A stretch of DNA of 64,000 nucleotides from Schizochytrium sp. CCTCC M209059. Lineage: Eukaryota; Sar; Bigyra; Thraustochytrida; Thraustochytriidae. The notes beneath the pieces were generated by a model. The model had not been told where the DNA came from and did not search any database. It saw only the letters and a program-made list of their open reading frames with translations. A program made the translations under genes and the position numbers. Each line of letters opens with the position of its first letter. Positions within the stretch are counted from its first letter, which is position 1. Below are positions 1-11,419 of the stretch, one piece after another. The stretch lies in contig KN805452.1 of the NCBI GenBank assembly GCA_000818945.1, positions 7,501 through 71,500 of the forward strand, read 5' to 3'.

Positions 1-1889
1 CGCCCATGCCGCCGTTGGATTCGCCTCTGCCCTTGCTCGACTTTGTTCATTCAATCCAAGGTGGACGCGAGTTGGAGGAGACTCGTCATGGGCCACGTTT
101 ACCCAGAGCGCAGCCGCCTCAAGCACACCGTCGTGACCAAAGACCGCTGCGTGGCGGTAGGTGTTTCCCTCGGAGAACGTCAGCCAACGTCAGTTTCCCA
201 AGGGCCGACGGCGAGGAATGCTTTTTTGTCGATGTGCAAAAAGGATCACAGAAGACGAAGCAAGTGCTCAAAAGCTCTCACGATGCAGTGCCACATGCAG
301 ATGGATCGACAAGGGCCTCCGTGCGCTTAGCAAAACGAATGCCAAATTGTAGAAATGGAACGATCGAAGATTCCGTTTTCACAGACCTGTAGGTGCGTAT
401 GCTTCTTTCTGAAGTTGAGCGGTAAGCGGCTACACGACTTGTGTTCGTCTCTGTCTGGGTTTCTCCTCTCCTCAAAGGAGCTTGCGTCGCGTGTATTTTC
501 CACGTAAACAACAACAGCGAGAACCAAAGTGGCCAAGAACTCCTCAGATTGGTGCAGCTGTCAAGGATCGCAAAGTACCAGTCGTCTTGTCGTGTTGGTG
601 GAGAAAGCGAGGAATGCTTTAATTTCCTAGACGGAAGCTCGAATTGTTTTTTCCTCAAGATCAGAACTTTGGTAGCACAAGCCATGCCCCTATTCCAACT
701 GTTGTCAGCCAGGCAGGAGTCTTGCCAGTCTCAAGAAGGTAGAATACTTGTTTGGAGCAATTATCCTGCCACGACGACCGCGTGACAGCTAAAAAAGAGT
801 CAGGTAGCCAGACGCAACAGTAAAGAGATGAAGTCTTAGGCAGACGAGATGTCGAAATCTCCATACATAGGAACGTGCCAAACAGTCATACATCCCTCCC
901 GACAAGAGAGCAAAGACACATTGCCGAGAACTCCGCGTAGTCTGGATTTAGTCCACAAGATGTTATCCCATAATCAATGTTCGATACGCGCCCGTATTTT
1001 GTTCTGTTAAATTATGACCGTACTGACTTCTTTGAGTCGACGACACAGTTTCCGGGTTTCATCGAGCGTCCATACCTTGTCTATACCCTTGTCGGCAGAG
1101 CAATCCACGGCTCTATTTCATCATGTGGCTCTCTCGCAGACCCATTTAATTGAGATCGAGGCCGAGAACAAGGCCAAGGCCAAGGCCAAGGCCAGATCTT
1201 CAGACCTAGACAACTCCTCTTCTTCTGCAGCTCTGCCCCCTCGCAGTCCGCGCCCGCTCTCAGCCTGGCCATGCTTCAAGTTCCTCGCTCGCGATGGCCT
1301 GCATCTCTCTATCTCCAACAAAAGTGGTCCTCCACGGCTGAAAATGCCCCACTGTGCCGCGCGTATTCCGCACTTGCAGCCGCGCGCATTCCGCACTTGC
1401 AGTCGCGCGCATTCCGACTTGCGCCGCCTGCCCGGAACGACCCTATCCGCACTTCTCTGTCAGTCAGGCCAGACAGGGCGGGGTCACACAAAGAGAGAGA
1501 GAGACTCGGAGAGAGAGAAAAGAAACAGGGCGAGAGACGAGCAGCAGAGCCAGAAGCGGCGGTTGCCTTGCGCGGCCACGTGGCGGCGCAGACGCGAGCG
1601 GGCGCGGACGCGCGGCGGCAGCGGCGAGGGCGCGCGGCGTCTGGGCGCGGCGAGGCCCCCGGCGCGGCGAGGCGCGGCGAGGCCGGCGCGGCGAGGCGCC
1701 CTCGCGCGCAGAAGGCGGCGGAGAAACTCCGGTAGATTGATAGATATCCGACGGCGGTCGCCTCCTACACGCACGGTGACAAGTTGGCAGACAGCCAGCC
1801 AGCGAGCGAGCGAGCGAGCGAGCGGGCGGGCGGGCGAGCGGGCAGGGCCAGAGCGGCGAGAAGGGCCGGCGTAGAGAGGGACGGGCAAG
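1..1889. other. Non-coding region upstream of COPB2
   Basis: I see no recognisable gene here; the open frames are short or low complexity. The last 700 bases become very GC-rich and simple: a GGCCAA run near 1165-1195, a 23-bp triplicate at 1357-1425, GA-rich stretches near 1490-1520, GCGCGGCGAG-type repeats at 1640-1700 and GAGC repeats near 1800-1830. This is probably the promoter and 5' UTR of the coatomer gene that starts at 1890. Confidence 0.6.
1357..1425. repeat. Three tandem 23-bp units upstream of COPB2
   Basis: Three head-to-tail copies of a 23-bp unit with core ATTCCGCACTTGCA lie about 470-530 bp before the COPB2 start codon. The third copy has lost one base. The reverse complement of the core (TGCAAGTGCGGAAT) resembles the two 22-bp units at 37575-37618 upstream of the GPCR gene. 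A shared transcription-factor site is possible but not shown. Confidence 0.6.
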
Positions 1890-4800
1890 ATGCCGCTCCG
1901 CCTCGAGATCAAGAAGCTCCTGTCGTCGAGGTCTGACCGCGTCAAGAGCTGCGACCTGCACCCAGACGAGCCGTGGGTGCTGTCAGCGCTGTACAATGGG
2001 CACCTTTTCATCTGGAACTTTCTGACCCAGACCGTGGTTAAGAGCTTCGAGGCCGCCGACCAACCGATCCGCTGCGCCAAGTTCATTACACGCAAACAGT
2101 GGATCATCTGTGGTTCCGATGACATGATGATCCGCGTCTTCAACTTCAACACCCTGGAAAAGGTCCGCGAGTTCGAGGCGCACCTGGACTACATCCGATA
2201 CATCGACGTCCATCCCACGCAGCCTTACGTGATCTCTAGCTCGGACGACATGCAGATTAAGCTCTGGGACTGGTCCAAGGGCTGGGCCAATACGCAAATC
2301 TTTGAGGGCCACGCCCACTACGTGATGCAGGTCAAATTCAACCCCAAGGACAGCAACACCTTTGCCTCTGCCTCCTTGGACAAGAGCGTCAAAGTGTGGA
2401 GCATCGGCTCCCCACTCCCGAACTACTCGCTCGAGGGCCACGAGCGCGGCGTCAACTGCATCGACTACTACCTGGGCAACGACAAGCCCTACCTCGTGTC
2501 GGGTGCCGACGACAAGACCGTCAAGATCTGGGACTACCAGACGAAGAGCTGCGTGCAGACGCTCGAGGGCCATACGAGCAACGTCAGCGCCATCTGCTTC
2601 CATCCCAAGCTGCCTATCATCCTCTCTGGCAGCGAAGACGGCACGATCCGCATCTGGCACGGGACTACGAACCGCCTCGAGACCACTCTCAACTACGGCC
2701 TCGAGCGCTGCTGGTCGCTCGCTGTGACGGCCTCGAGCAACAAGGTTGCGGTCGGCTACGATGAGGGCACCATCGTCATCACCCTCGGCCAAGAGATGCC
2801 CGTCGTGTCGATTGACCTCAACGGCAAGCTCCTCATGGCCAACAACAACGACATTGTCTCGGCTAACATGCGCGGCATCGCCGCCTCGGGTGTCAGCGAC
2901 GGCGACAGCATCGACTTTTCCACCAAGGACCTTGGCTCGTGCGAGATTTTCCCGCAAAAGCTCATGCACAACAACAACGGTCGCTTCGTGGCCGTTTGTG
3001 GCGACGGCGAGTACATCATCTACACCGCCCAGGCGCTGCGCAACAAGAGCTTTGGTTCAGGTCTCGACTTTTGCTGGTCCTCGGATGGCACGGGCGACTA
3101 CGCCGTTCGCGAGAGCTCCTCGCGCGTGCGCATTTTCAAGAACTTCAAGGAGGCGCAGACCTTCAAGCCTCCCTTCTCCGCTGAGGGGCTCTTTGGTGGA
3201 AACCTCATTGCCATTACCGGCAACGAATTTGTCGTCTTTTACGACTGGACCGAGTGCCGTCTCGTCATGCGGATCGATGTTGCGCCCACCAATGTCTTTT
3301 GGTCGACGGACGGTGAGCAGGTCGTCCTGGCCTGCGAGGACTCGTACTTTGTCCTGCGCTGCGACCAGGACGCCATTGCTGAGGCCTTTGCGTCCGGCAA
3401 GGCCAGCGCCGAGGACGGTGTCGACGACGCCTTTGAGCTCATGCACGAGATCCCAGAAAAGGTCGAGTCTGGCCAGTGGGTCGGTGGATGCTTCTTGTAC
3501 ACGAACGCGGCAGCGCGTCTCAACTACTATGTGGGCGGCGAGGTTATGACTCTTTCGCACCTGGACCGTAAGATGTTTTTGATGGGCTTTGTGGCGCGCG
3601 AAAACCGCGTCTTTCTCATTGACAAAACGCGCACCATTGTCACTTACACGCTGCTCGAGACGGTCCTGCAGTACCAGACCGCCATTGTCCGTCGTGACTT
3701 CGAAACGGCCAACAGTCTGCTGGAGAACATTGATGTCAGCAAGTATAACGACATTGCCCGCTTTCTCGATTCGCAGGGATTCAAGGAGTTTGCGCTCCAG
3801 GTCGCTCAGGACTCAGACCTCAAGCTCGATCTCGCCATCGAGCTGCAGGAGCTCGAGACGGCCCTCAAGATCATGCGCGAGGATATTATCCCGAGCGGCA
3901 TGGCCGATGAGGTCGAGATGCAGGCGCGTTGGAAGCAGCTCGGCGATCTCGCCCTCTCGCGCGGTAAGCTCAAGCTCGCAGAAGAGTGCTCACGCAGTGC
4001 CGACGATTTTAGCGGACTCTTGCTCATGTACTCGTCCTCAGGCAACCTCGACGGCATCACTGAGCTCTTGCAGCGGGCTGAGGAGGCCGGTCGCGCAAAT
4101 ATTGCCATGCTTTGCAGCCTTCTTCTCGGCGACGCCAAGCGCTGCATCTCCATTCTTGGGGATGCCAACCGTAACGCAGAAGCCGCCTTCTTTGCGCGCA
4201 CCTATGCTCCATCTGCTGTGCCTGCGTGCGTCGCTGCCTGGAAGGAGGATCTCCGTCAGGTCAACCCTCGCGCCGCACAAGCACTCGCGGACCCGCAGGA
4301 GAATCCTGCCCTCTTTCGCGACCTTGACGCCGCACTTGATGTCGAGTCCAAGGTTGACTCGCTTCGCGCCGGCAAGGTCGCCCCGGCGCAGCTCTTTCCG
4401 CAGATGATGGCCAACGCCGATACGGAGCTCGTCGCCGCAGTCAAAGAGCATGGTCCCGGCGCCCTCGAGAGCATCTTGGGGCCGTACATGCAGGGCTCGT
4501 CCGTGACGCTTCCGCCCAAGTCGTCGCCTATGATGCAAGCGCAGGAGCCGCCCCTCATTCCCGAGGCTTTTCCCAACGACGAGGTAGATGAAACCAGCGC
4601 ATTAGAGCAGGAGCAGGAGCAGCAGCAGCTGGAGGAAGAGGAGGCTGAGTTGCGGGCGCAGGCAGAGGCCGAGCTCCGGGCTCAAGCCGAGGCCCAAGCC
4701 CAAGCCGAGGCCCAAGCGCAAGCGCAAGCGCAAGCCGAGGCCGAGGCCCAGGCTCGAGCTCAGGCCGAAGAAGAAGAAAAACAGCGTGCCCTTCTCTTGC

Positions 4801-5066
4801 AGCAGCAACAGCAGGAGGAAGCGCGGCGTCTGCAGCAGGAGGAGGAAGCGGCTCAAGCCCGGGCCCAGGCCGAGGCTCAGGCGGCGGCAGCAGCAGCAGC
4901 AGCATCAGCATCTGCTGCCCCAAGCTCAGACAATCTGGGTCTTGGCGCCGACGACGACCTCGATGCTGAGCTCGAAAAGGAAATTGGCGACGATGACGAC
5001 CTCCTCGGCGGCGACGATGACGTCGACCTTGACGACGATGATGGCGACTTTGAGGACTGGTCATAA
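1890..5066 (+). CDS. COPB2: Coatomer subunit beta' (COPI)
   Basis: This is the beta' subunit of the COPI coat, which forms Golgi-to-ER and intra-Golgi vesicles and reads dilysine retrieval signals on cargo. The 1058-residue product opens with the family-typical N-terminus (LRLEIKKLLSSRSDRVK) and a WD40 propeller over roughly residues 1-300. A second propeller and an alpha-solenoid follow to about 880, with clear similarity to Sec27/COPB2 throughout. The last 170 residues are unusual: long Ala/Gln/Glu repeats (about 905-1010) and an Asp-rich acidic tail ending DWS. That tail makes it longer than the usual roughly 900 residues. The ATG is in a GCAAGATG context and the frame has no interruption, so it is intronless. 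COG5, another Golgi gene, follows on the same strand. Confidence 0.95.
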   Translation: MPLRLEIKKLLSSRSDRVKSCDLHPDEPWVLSALYNGHLFIWNFLTQTVVKSFEAADQPIRCAKFITRKQWIICGSDDMMIRVFNFNTLEKVREFEAHLDYIRYIDVHPTQPYVISSSDDMQIKLWDWSKGWANTQIFEGHAHYVMQVKFNPKDSNTFASASLDKSVKVWSIGSPLPNYSLEGHERGVNCIDYYLGNDKPYLVSGADDKTVKIWDYQTKSCVQTLEGHTSNVSAICFHPKLPIILSGSEDGTIRIWHGTTNRLETTLNYGLERCWSLAVTASSNKVAVGYDEGTIVITLGQEMPVVSIDLNGKLLMANNNDIVSANMRGIAASGVSDGDSIDFSTKDLGSCEIFPQKLMHNNNGRFVAVCGDGEYIIYTAQALRNKSFGSGLDFCWSSDGTGDYAVRESSSRVRIFKNFKEAQTFKPPFSAEGLFGGNLIAITGNEFVVFYDWTECRLVMRIDVAPTNVFWSTDGEQVVLACEDSYFVLRCDQDAIAEAFASGKASAEDGVDDAFELMHEIPEKVESGQWVGGCFLYTNAAARLNYYVGGEVMTLSHLDRKMFLMGFVARENRVFLIDKTRTIVTYTLLETVLQYQTAIVRRDFETANSLLENIDVSKYNDIARFLDSQGFKEFALQVAQDSDLKLDLAIELQELETALKIMREDIIPSGMADEVEMQARWKQLGDLALSRGKLKLAEECSRSADDFSGLLLMYSSSGNLDGITELLQRAEEAGRANIAMLCSLLLGDAKRCISILGDANRNAEAAFFARTYAPSAVPACVAAWKEDLRQVNPRAAQALADPQENPALFRDLDAALDVESKVDSLRAGKVAPAQLFPQMMANADTELVAAVKEHGPGALESILGPYMQGSSVTLPPKSSPMMQAQEPPLIPEAFPNDEVDETSALEQEQEQQQLEEEEAELRAQAEAELRAQAEAQAQAEAQAQAQAQAEAEAQARAQAEEEEKQRALLLQQQQQEEARRLQQEEEAAQARAQAEAQAAAAAAAASASAAPSSDNLGLGADDDLDAELEKEIGDDDDLLGGDDDVDLDDDDGDFEDWS

Positions 5067-5614
5067 ATAACCGATCGATCCTCAACATGCCTTTTACGTG
5101 GCACACACCCTCCCACCCTTAAGAAAGTGAATGTAGTAGCGCTCTTGATCGCCGTATTTCTAAAAACAACGTCTCTCGAAACGTGGGAACCAATTACTTT
5201 ACTTGTGCCTTGCTCCATCTAATACCTTTGCCACGATTCCTTTGCTGTCATTCGTCGCAACACGCCCCCCTTTGCATCGTGTATCCAACAGTGACGTCTG
5301 GCCTGGCTCTTGCGCGCGAGGCTCTTGCGCACAAGACTCTGGCGCGCGATGCACAAAAGAATGCAGACAGTAACGATGATGAGGATGATGATGATGATGA
5401 TGATGATGATGTGTCAGATCAGATCAGATTAGGCTAGGCCTAGATCAGATCAAATCAACATCGACTTCTGCGCGGCGACAGCGCGACGGCGCGGTGGGGC
5501 GGCGCGGCGGGGCGGCGCGGCGTGGCGAGGCGCGGCGCAGTGACAGCGCGGCGAGGCGCCTGCAACGAGAAGGCAGGCAGATAGATCCCTCGGACGCAAG
5601 CCGGCGAGGTGGAG
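5067..5614. other. Intergenic, COPB2 to COG5
   Basis: This spacer holds a (GAT)n microsatellite at 5375-5411, a palindromic TAGGCCTA at 5435-5442 flanked by GATCA repeats, and a GC-rich block at 5480-5560. The block contains GCGCGGCGAGGCGCC (5546-5560), a 15-mer also found at 1686-1700 before COPB2. It likely contains the COG5 promoter and 5' UTR. Confidence 0.5.
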
Positions 5615-6876
5615 ATGGCGACCAACTCTGACCGGGCGGCGGAGCCGGCGCCCGCAAGCAGTAACGAAGAGGACGCGGGCGGCATCGGCATGGACGCAGG
5701 CGGCGTGGACGCAGGTGCAAGCGGCCCTGGACTGGGCGCAGAGCTCGAGGTATACCTGGACCCGACGTTTGACGCCCTCGAATACTCGCGGTCTCTGACG
5801 GATAACCGTGGCGAGGGCGCCGAGGACTGTCTCCGTAGGCTCCAGCGGCAACGCGCAAGCGTGGAGAGCGCGCTGTCGACGCATGTGGCAGAGCACAATG
5901 AAGAGCTCATGGCGAGACTTGCTGGCACGGAGGCCTTGCGCGCATCGGCTCAGGTAAACAAAGAGCACGCAAGTGCGCTGTCGGCTTCTCTCGGACGGCT
6001 GACCCGCGACGTTTCGGACCCCTTTCGCGCCATGAAGCGCGATGCCGCCAAGCTACGCAACCTCCAGCAAGCTTGCAAGGTCCTGGACCGCACACGAAGA
6101 TTTCTGGCAGAAATTCTTAAACTCAAGGTTCTCCTCTTGGGCGAGAAGGACCGTGCCAAGGATCCGGCCAAGCTCGTGCGATCGGACCTGAGGTTGCCCA
6201 CGTCGGGACGCGAACTTGCCCGGGCTGCCCAAATGTTGCACGAGATTGAATACCTGTTAGCAAGCGGGGACTTGGGCGGCCTTACAATTGTCGATCGCGA
6301 GCGCGACTGGCTCATAATGGCGAGCAAAGGCTTGCGGTCGCGCACGGAAGCCGTGCTCAACAGAGCCATTACCGAGCTTAACCAGGTTGAAGCGGCCGCA
6401 GCGCTGCAAGCCTTTTTCAACCTGGGCATTCTTTCGTCTCGCGTCGAAGCCGCAGTTGACTGGGTCGTGAGCAAGGTCGCCGAGGAGACCAGCGATGCGC
6501 TCGATGCCCACACGCTCAGCGAGGCCGCCGAGCAGCGTCGCGAAAAGCGCGAAAACCCGGGCCTCAATGCGTCTGCAGATGGCGCAGCGAAACAAGGAAA
6601 ATCAACGCTTGGAAGCGGGGGTTTGCTTGGCAACAACCGTGGGAAATCGCGCGCTGGCAAATCATCTGGAAAGATCAAGCCTTCGAGCGGCGAAGAAGCC
6701 GAGTGGCGGGAGGCGCTCTGGGACCGTGTCAAGGCGCAAGAGGCAAGCATTCGCATGTGGTCTCTCCGCGTATGGAATTTGCAGCGCGTTCTTGCCAAGA
6801 AGCGTGACCCTGTGACCCATGTCTGTTTCGCAGACCAAATTCTCGAGGCTGGTCTTGTCTCGCAACAGCGTCGCCA

Positions 6877-6913
<37 letters not shown>

Positions 6914-8830
6914 AAACAACAGGATCCATCGCAAGAGCAGCAAAGAGGTAAACCTTTGGCAGGTGCCAATAACGATAATGGTCGAGCTTCCGTGCCCAAA
7001 CGCCGGCACCGACCCGAGACCGTGTACGAGAGGTATTGGCGACTCATGACTCAGGCTGTGCACGGCGAGATCGAAAAAGCATCTCGTTTATACCCCTTTG
7101 TGCGAAACGAGCTTGGTGTCCAGCGGTACCCCAAATTGCGAGCCATGTTCCGCGCACTTCCTGGCAAGCTCGCGCAGCGAACAGCTGGCAAATCGGTACC
7201 GAGCGTCGGCGGATCGAATGAGGAGGTTCTCGCAATGGTGCGCGCGCTTCAGCCGCTCCTAGAGTGGTTTCTTGCACAATCTTTACGGCGACTCAATCAG
7301 CCGGTCGAGCTTATGTTTCCTGAAGTCGAGTCCGCCCGCGCACTCGCCGCCAAACAGAATCTTTTGCCGACGCGGAATGACGTTCTTACCTTTGCAGCAA
7401 CGCTGTCCAGCGAACTGACTGCGGCTCAGAACGACGTCGATCTCGCCAGTGCGCTCAGCAAGGGCGCGAGTAGCGCCGTTGGATCCTTTGCCGCCAAGGC
7501 CGACTACATAATCGTGCACGACCCGGACGCTTTTGTCTTTCCAGGCGGACCTGCGTCTGCTTCCCAAGGGGGTTCCGGTGGTCATTCTGGTGGAGGCACG
7601 AGCACTGCTGGCAGTAGCGCCGGTGGCACGTCAGGTGGCGGTAAGCGAGATGGAGGAGCGGGAGGCGCAGCTTCAGGGGCGCGCACGCCCGCACAGGCGC
7701 ATAACGTTGCGGTGCTTTCGCTTGCGCTCAAACTCGAAGCTCTTGTTGCAGACATGCCCGAGAAAACCACGTCTGCAAAATTGGAAAACCGCGACCTGGT
7801 GGTGCGAGCCAAGAGTGCGGCCTTGCGCGGGGGTCTCGAGCGTCTCAATGAGGTGGTGCGCTCTTTGCTTGGCGACTACTTGGCAGGCGCCGCGCGCGCA
7901 CTTGACCATGCTCTTTCCCGGATCCACCAAGAGGACTTTTGCCGCGGAGCAGATGGCGACATGGAAGCTGAGTCACCCTACTTGAGTGCTTTCGAGCGTG
8001 CTGTGACGACCCTTCGCAGAGAGCACCTGGAAAAGCTGCCCGTGGAGTTTGGCATTGTGGCGTCCATGTGCCAGATGCTACAGGCTCGAGTTGTGTCCAT
8101 GTACTCGCGTCACATCTCTCTTGTGCGTCCACTTGATGCGCAGGGTCGCCTTCGTCTGGCGCGTGACTTGGCACAGTTTGAACTGGCCGTCACCCCACTT
8201 GCGCTCACCTCCTCTGCCAGACTTCAGGATATTGGAGACCCTTACACGGAGTTGCGCGGCGTGCGCGAGCTTCTTTTCGCAACAAGCGGCGACGATTCGC
8301 CTACGGCGACGGATGACACGGTGCAAGCACTCCTGAAGTTGGCTCCAAAGCTACGATTTTCGACGCTAGTGCAGAGCATCTTTGCGGATGCGCCCCCAGA
8401 GTTGCGTTCTCTTGCAAGCTTTGCACAGCAGGCGCGGGGAAGCAAGTTTGCCCCGATGGCTCCTGGCGAGGACCTTGAGCTCGCATACAGCCAAGCGCTT
8501 GATCGTCTTGAGCTCGAAGCATTGGAAAGCAAACCTATCGCCAAAAGAGCGGGCTCGGAAGCATCTCTGAAATCATCATCGTCAGCTTTTCAATCTGCGG
8601 TCGAAGGTGCCACCTCTCTGACCGTGGGAACGCATCTCATCGAACCGCGTAGTTTGCAAAAGCTAATCCGCGAACACGCTGCAGCCTCGATGGACAAGTA
8701 CATGCAAATATTGAGCGCTCGCGATGGTAGCTCGGGAGATTATGCGGGAGAGGGCAAAGATGCTGTCTGCCCTCAGTACCGTATTCTAGACAGCTTGCTG
8801 TCGCAGGTATCGGCGCAGCAAAGGTCCTAA
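5615..8830 (+). CDS. COG5: Conserved oligomeric Golgi complex subunit 5
   Basis: COG5 is a lobe B subunit of the COG tethering complex, which captures retrograde vesicles at the Golgi and keeps glycosylation enzymes in place. The N-terminal third matches the family well: FDALEYSRSL, the coiled region ending in PFRAMKRDAAKLRNLQ, then LARAAQMLHEIEYLL, LQAFFNLGIL and the diagnostic VLAKKRDPVTHVCF. The product has 1071 residues against about 840 in animals. The excess is low complexity: a polyglutamine tract coded mainly by CAG (about 6877-6916) and a Gly/Ser-rich loop (about 7560-7690). The frame opens with GTG at 5609, but the first in-frame ATG, in a GGAGATGGC context, is at 5615. No intron is apparent. 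It lies in tandem with COPB2. Confidence 0.9.
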
Positions 8831-9184
8831 TTCTTTTCTGTGTGCTTGTATGGGGGGGTTAGAATATCAACCGTACCAATTTTTAAGAGAAATAGAGAGA
8901 ATTTGAGAAATTTTTACGTTTACTTGCCAAAAGAGTAAATTGAGTCCTCGTTGTTCGGAAGAGAAGAAGAAATGTTTGAGCCTCGATACGAAATGCGCTT
9001 CTCGCTCACCGGCTCGGATAGTGTATTGTAGATTGGAGAGACAGAGAAGTCCTCTCTGGCTTGCTCTCCTACATGCACACGACGAGGTCCGTTTTTATTA
9101 TAAAAGGCTAGTTTGCTAACGCATCTCGCGCGACAGGACAATCAAAGAGGCGCAAAAAAAATAAAATTATACCATTGTTGGTCG
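8831..9184. other. Convergent 3' region
   Basis: This is the spacer between the convergent COG5 and decarboxylase genes. It is AT-richer, with T- and A-rich runs consistent with two 3' UTRs. I see no gene in it. Confidence 0.5.
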
Positions 9185-10306
9185 CTATGATGAGGGTGAC
9201 GTTGCTGATGAGGAGGAAGAAGCGGAAGGTTGTGCCAGCGAGCCTAGAGTGCTTCGCAATTGGAGCTCGGCGGCCTGAGTGAGCGGTAAATTGCTAGGAA
9301 TTGTGAAGTTGATGCGAGGGAAGCTGCGAGGAAAGCACATGTAGATGGCGCTTCCACCATAGGCAAAAAGAGCAATTTCCTGTCCGCGCTCGACGTGCGT
9401 GCCCTGTTGAACTTGGAGCTGGACGCTCCCAATAAGAGGTCCTCCGACGAATGCTACCAAGAAATTTCCCCACGAAGTGACAAGCTCCATGACGACACGC
9501 TTGTTTTCACCGAGAGTGTCAATAAATGGATGTTCAATGCCAATTGGCTTGGTCGTATGATAGGCGATGCCACCGTGCCAAATGCGACCGATCGTGGCGT
9601 CAAGAGGAGCGTAAGCTCGGTGAATATGCCGTGGATGCAAGCGCACACAAATGACGTCACCGCCTTCCATGTCGGCAGCGAAGTCAGTCTCGTCTCCGCC
9701 AAGGAAGTCGTGCATGTTGAAGACTTTGTTTTTTACGACGAGACCGCGCACCATTTCCCAGGGACGAAAAAGCATGTAGTGGGCGTCGGCCATGGCCGAG
9801 ATGACGCGAGCGCCGTCGGCATTCGGGTCCGGGCTCAGAGGTCTGTGAGCTTCGAGGTCGATGGCGCGATAAAAGAAGTCGTTCATGCTGGTGAAGGCCT
9901 CGAGGGGCTTGACGCACAAACTGGTGTCAACCTCGTAGGTCTCGATGAAACGCGGGATGAGCGCAGCACTTTCGGGACGCGTCCAGGCTTTACCAAACTC
10001 GACGGAGAGCGCGACGAGACTTGCGCGCATCATTTCGAATCGATCAAAGCTAGGGTCGCCCGTCTCGAAGGCATCGTCGCCGTCCCCATAGATGCGTCTG
10101 TAGACGATGCGCATGGTCTGGTCGTCGGGCGAGCGAAGGATAGCCTTTTCGAGCAGAGGGATGAGCTCGGCCTGTGCCTGTGCCTTTGCCTCGCTGGCTT
10201 CGCCTTCCTTGTCCTGCTTTTCCAGCGCTGTCAGCTTGCGCAGGCCCTCAAGAATACGCGTTGCGAGCGCCTCCATCTCGTCCGTGGCGAGCGCCGATGC
10301 CTCCAT
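9185..10306 (-). CDS. Phosphatidylserine decarboxylase-like proenzyme
   Basis: PSD-family enzymes cleave themselves at a Ser to make a pyruvoyl cofactor and decarboxylate phosphatidylserine to phosphatidylethanolamine, or a small amine substrate in PsiD-like members. The 373-residue protein shows the family triad: Asp174 in SAMADAH, His229 in HPRHIHRAYAP and Ser319 in YGGSAIY. The entry motif FTSMNDFFYRAI (about 138-149) also fits. The processing motif is GGSA rather than the usual GST or GGST, so the Ser is kept but the next residue is Ala. There is no obvious signal peptide, mitochondrial presequence or C2 domain, which favours a cytosolic or otherwise divergent form. About 80 N-terminal residues are helical and unrecognised. 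Substrate cannot be assigned from sequence. Confidence 0.8.
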   Translation of the reverse strand: MEASALATDEMEALATRILEGLRKLTALEKQDKEGEASEAKAQAQAELIPLLEKAILRSPDDQTMRIVYRRIYGDGDDAFETGDPSFDRFEMMRASLVALSVEFGKAWTRPESAALIPRFIETYEVDTSLCVKPLEAFTSMNDFFYRAIDLEAHRPLSPDPNADGARVISAMADAHYMLFRPWEMVRGLVVKNKVFNMHDFLGGDETDFAADMEGGDVICVRLHPRHIHRAYAPLDATIGRIWHGGIAYHTTKPIGIEHPFIDTLGENKRVVMELVTSWGNFLVAFVGGPLIGSVQLQVQQGTHVERGQEIALFAYGGSAIYMCFPRSFPRINFTIPSNLPLTQAAELQLRSTLGSLAQPSASSSSSATSPSS

Positions 10307-11383
10307 TGTGCTTTGGCTAACGTTGCGCTGCGATTCCTGCTTCGCTCTGCTTCGCTCTGCTTCGCTCTGCTCCGCTTTGCTACGTTGCAGCGCGTGCGGC
10401 GCGTGTGCGCTCCCCCGCGCTCAGCAGCTGCTCGTTCACTTGCTCGCTCGCTCGCTCGCTCGCTCTGATACTTTACAACTGTTTAAGATTCCGTGTGCAC
10501 TGCTGCATTTTGGTTGAGAACGCACACATCAGTGTCGAGAACCCCTCGCCATATCGACTTTGCGCGCTTCTCTTTTTGGCCCGCGTTAAACTTCTTGCAT
10601 TCGTTACCTGGCCGGATCGCTTCCACGCGCTTCATTCTTTCCTGCGAAGTCCGCGCCATCTCATCATCATCATCGTCCAGCCGACTCGAACTCCGCGAGG
10701 CGCGGAGTTGGCGTTCTTGTCAAGTCGCCCACGGCCACATCTGTCCTACTCGTGCCTCCACTTCCTGCGTGCTTCTGGGGGCGGCCGACCCCTGGAGGAT
10801 AGACGTACGGAGGGAAGGCGTCCATTTGCGCGCTTCCCGGCGGCACGCGCGAGACTGACAATGGCCAGGGTGCGCGCTCGAATCCAAGTTCCCCGCCCGC
10901 CCGGGGGTCATGGAGTTAAAAATCACGCATTCCGCGCCGTCCGGACGGCCCCAGCCGGGCAGGCTTCCCGCCCCCCTGTTTTTTGTTTGTTGTGTTTTTT
11001 CAAAGAGAAAGGAAAGAGCGCATGGGCGAAGGAAGGGCACGAAGGAAGGAAGAATTGTCATTAAAGTCTCGCAGCAGATACCTACGATGAGGAGGGATTG
11101 ACGAAAAAAGGAATTGTCGAAGGACTGTGAAGAACCGAATGATGAACGAATGAATCAAGGAAGGAAGGAAGGAAGATTTGCAGAAATTGCGCGCACGTTG
11201 CTGCACGGCAGGCATGTTGACTTCGAATTACGCGCCACTGGTGTCGCACGTAGACAATCGGGCACTCCGCGCAGCAGGCTGGCTGGCCGTCCGTCATCCG
11301 TCGTGGCATTTCCCATGACTCTCTTCCGAGCACGAATCCGTCGCCACTTCGCTCAACATCTAGCATCCCACCGTCTTCCCTCG

Positions 11384-11419
<36 letters not shown>

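Noticed and set aside
1014..2152. Several overlapping 150-290-residue frames upstream of COPB2 on both strands
   Set aside because: They are Arg/Ala/Pro-rich products of GC-rich low-complexity DNA with no domain and with overlapping alternatives on both strands.
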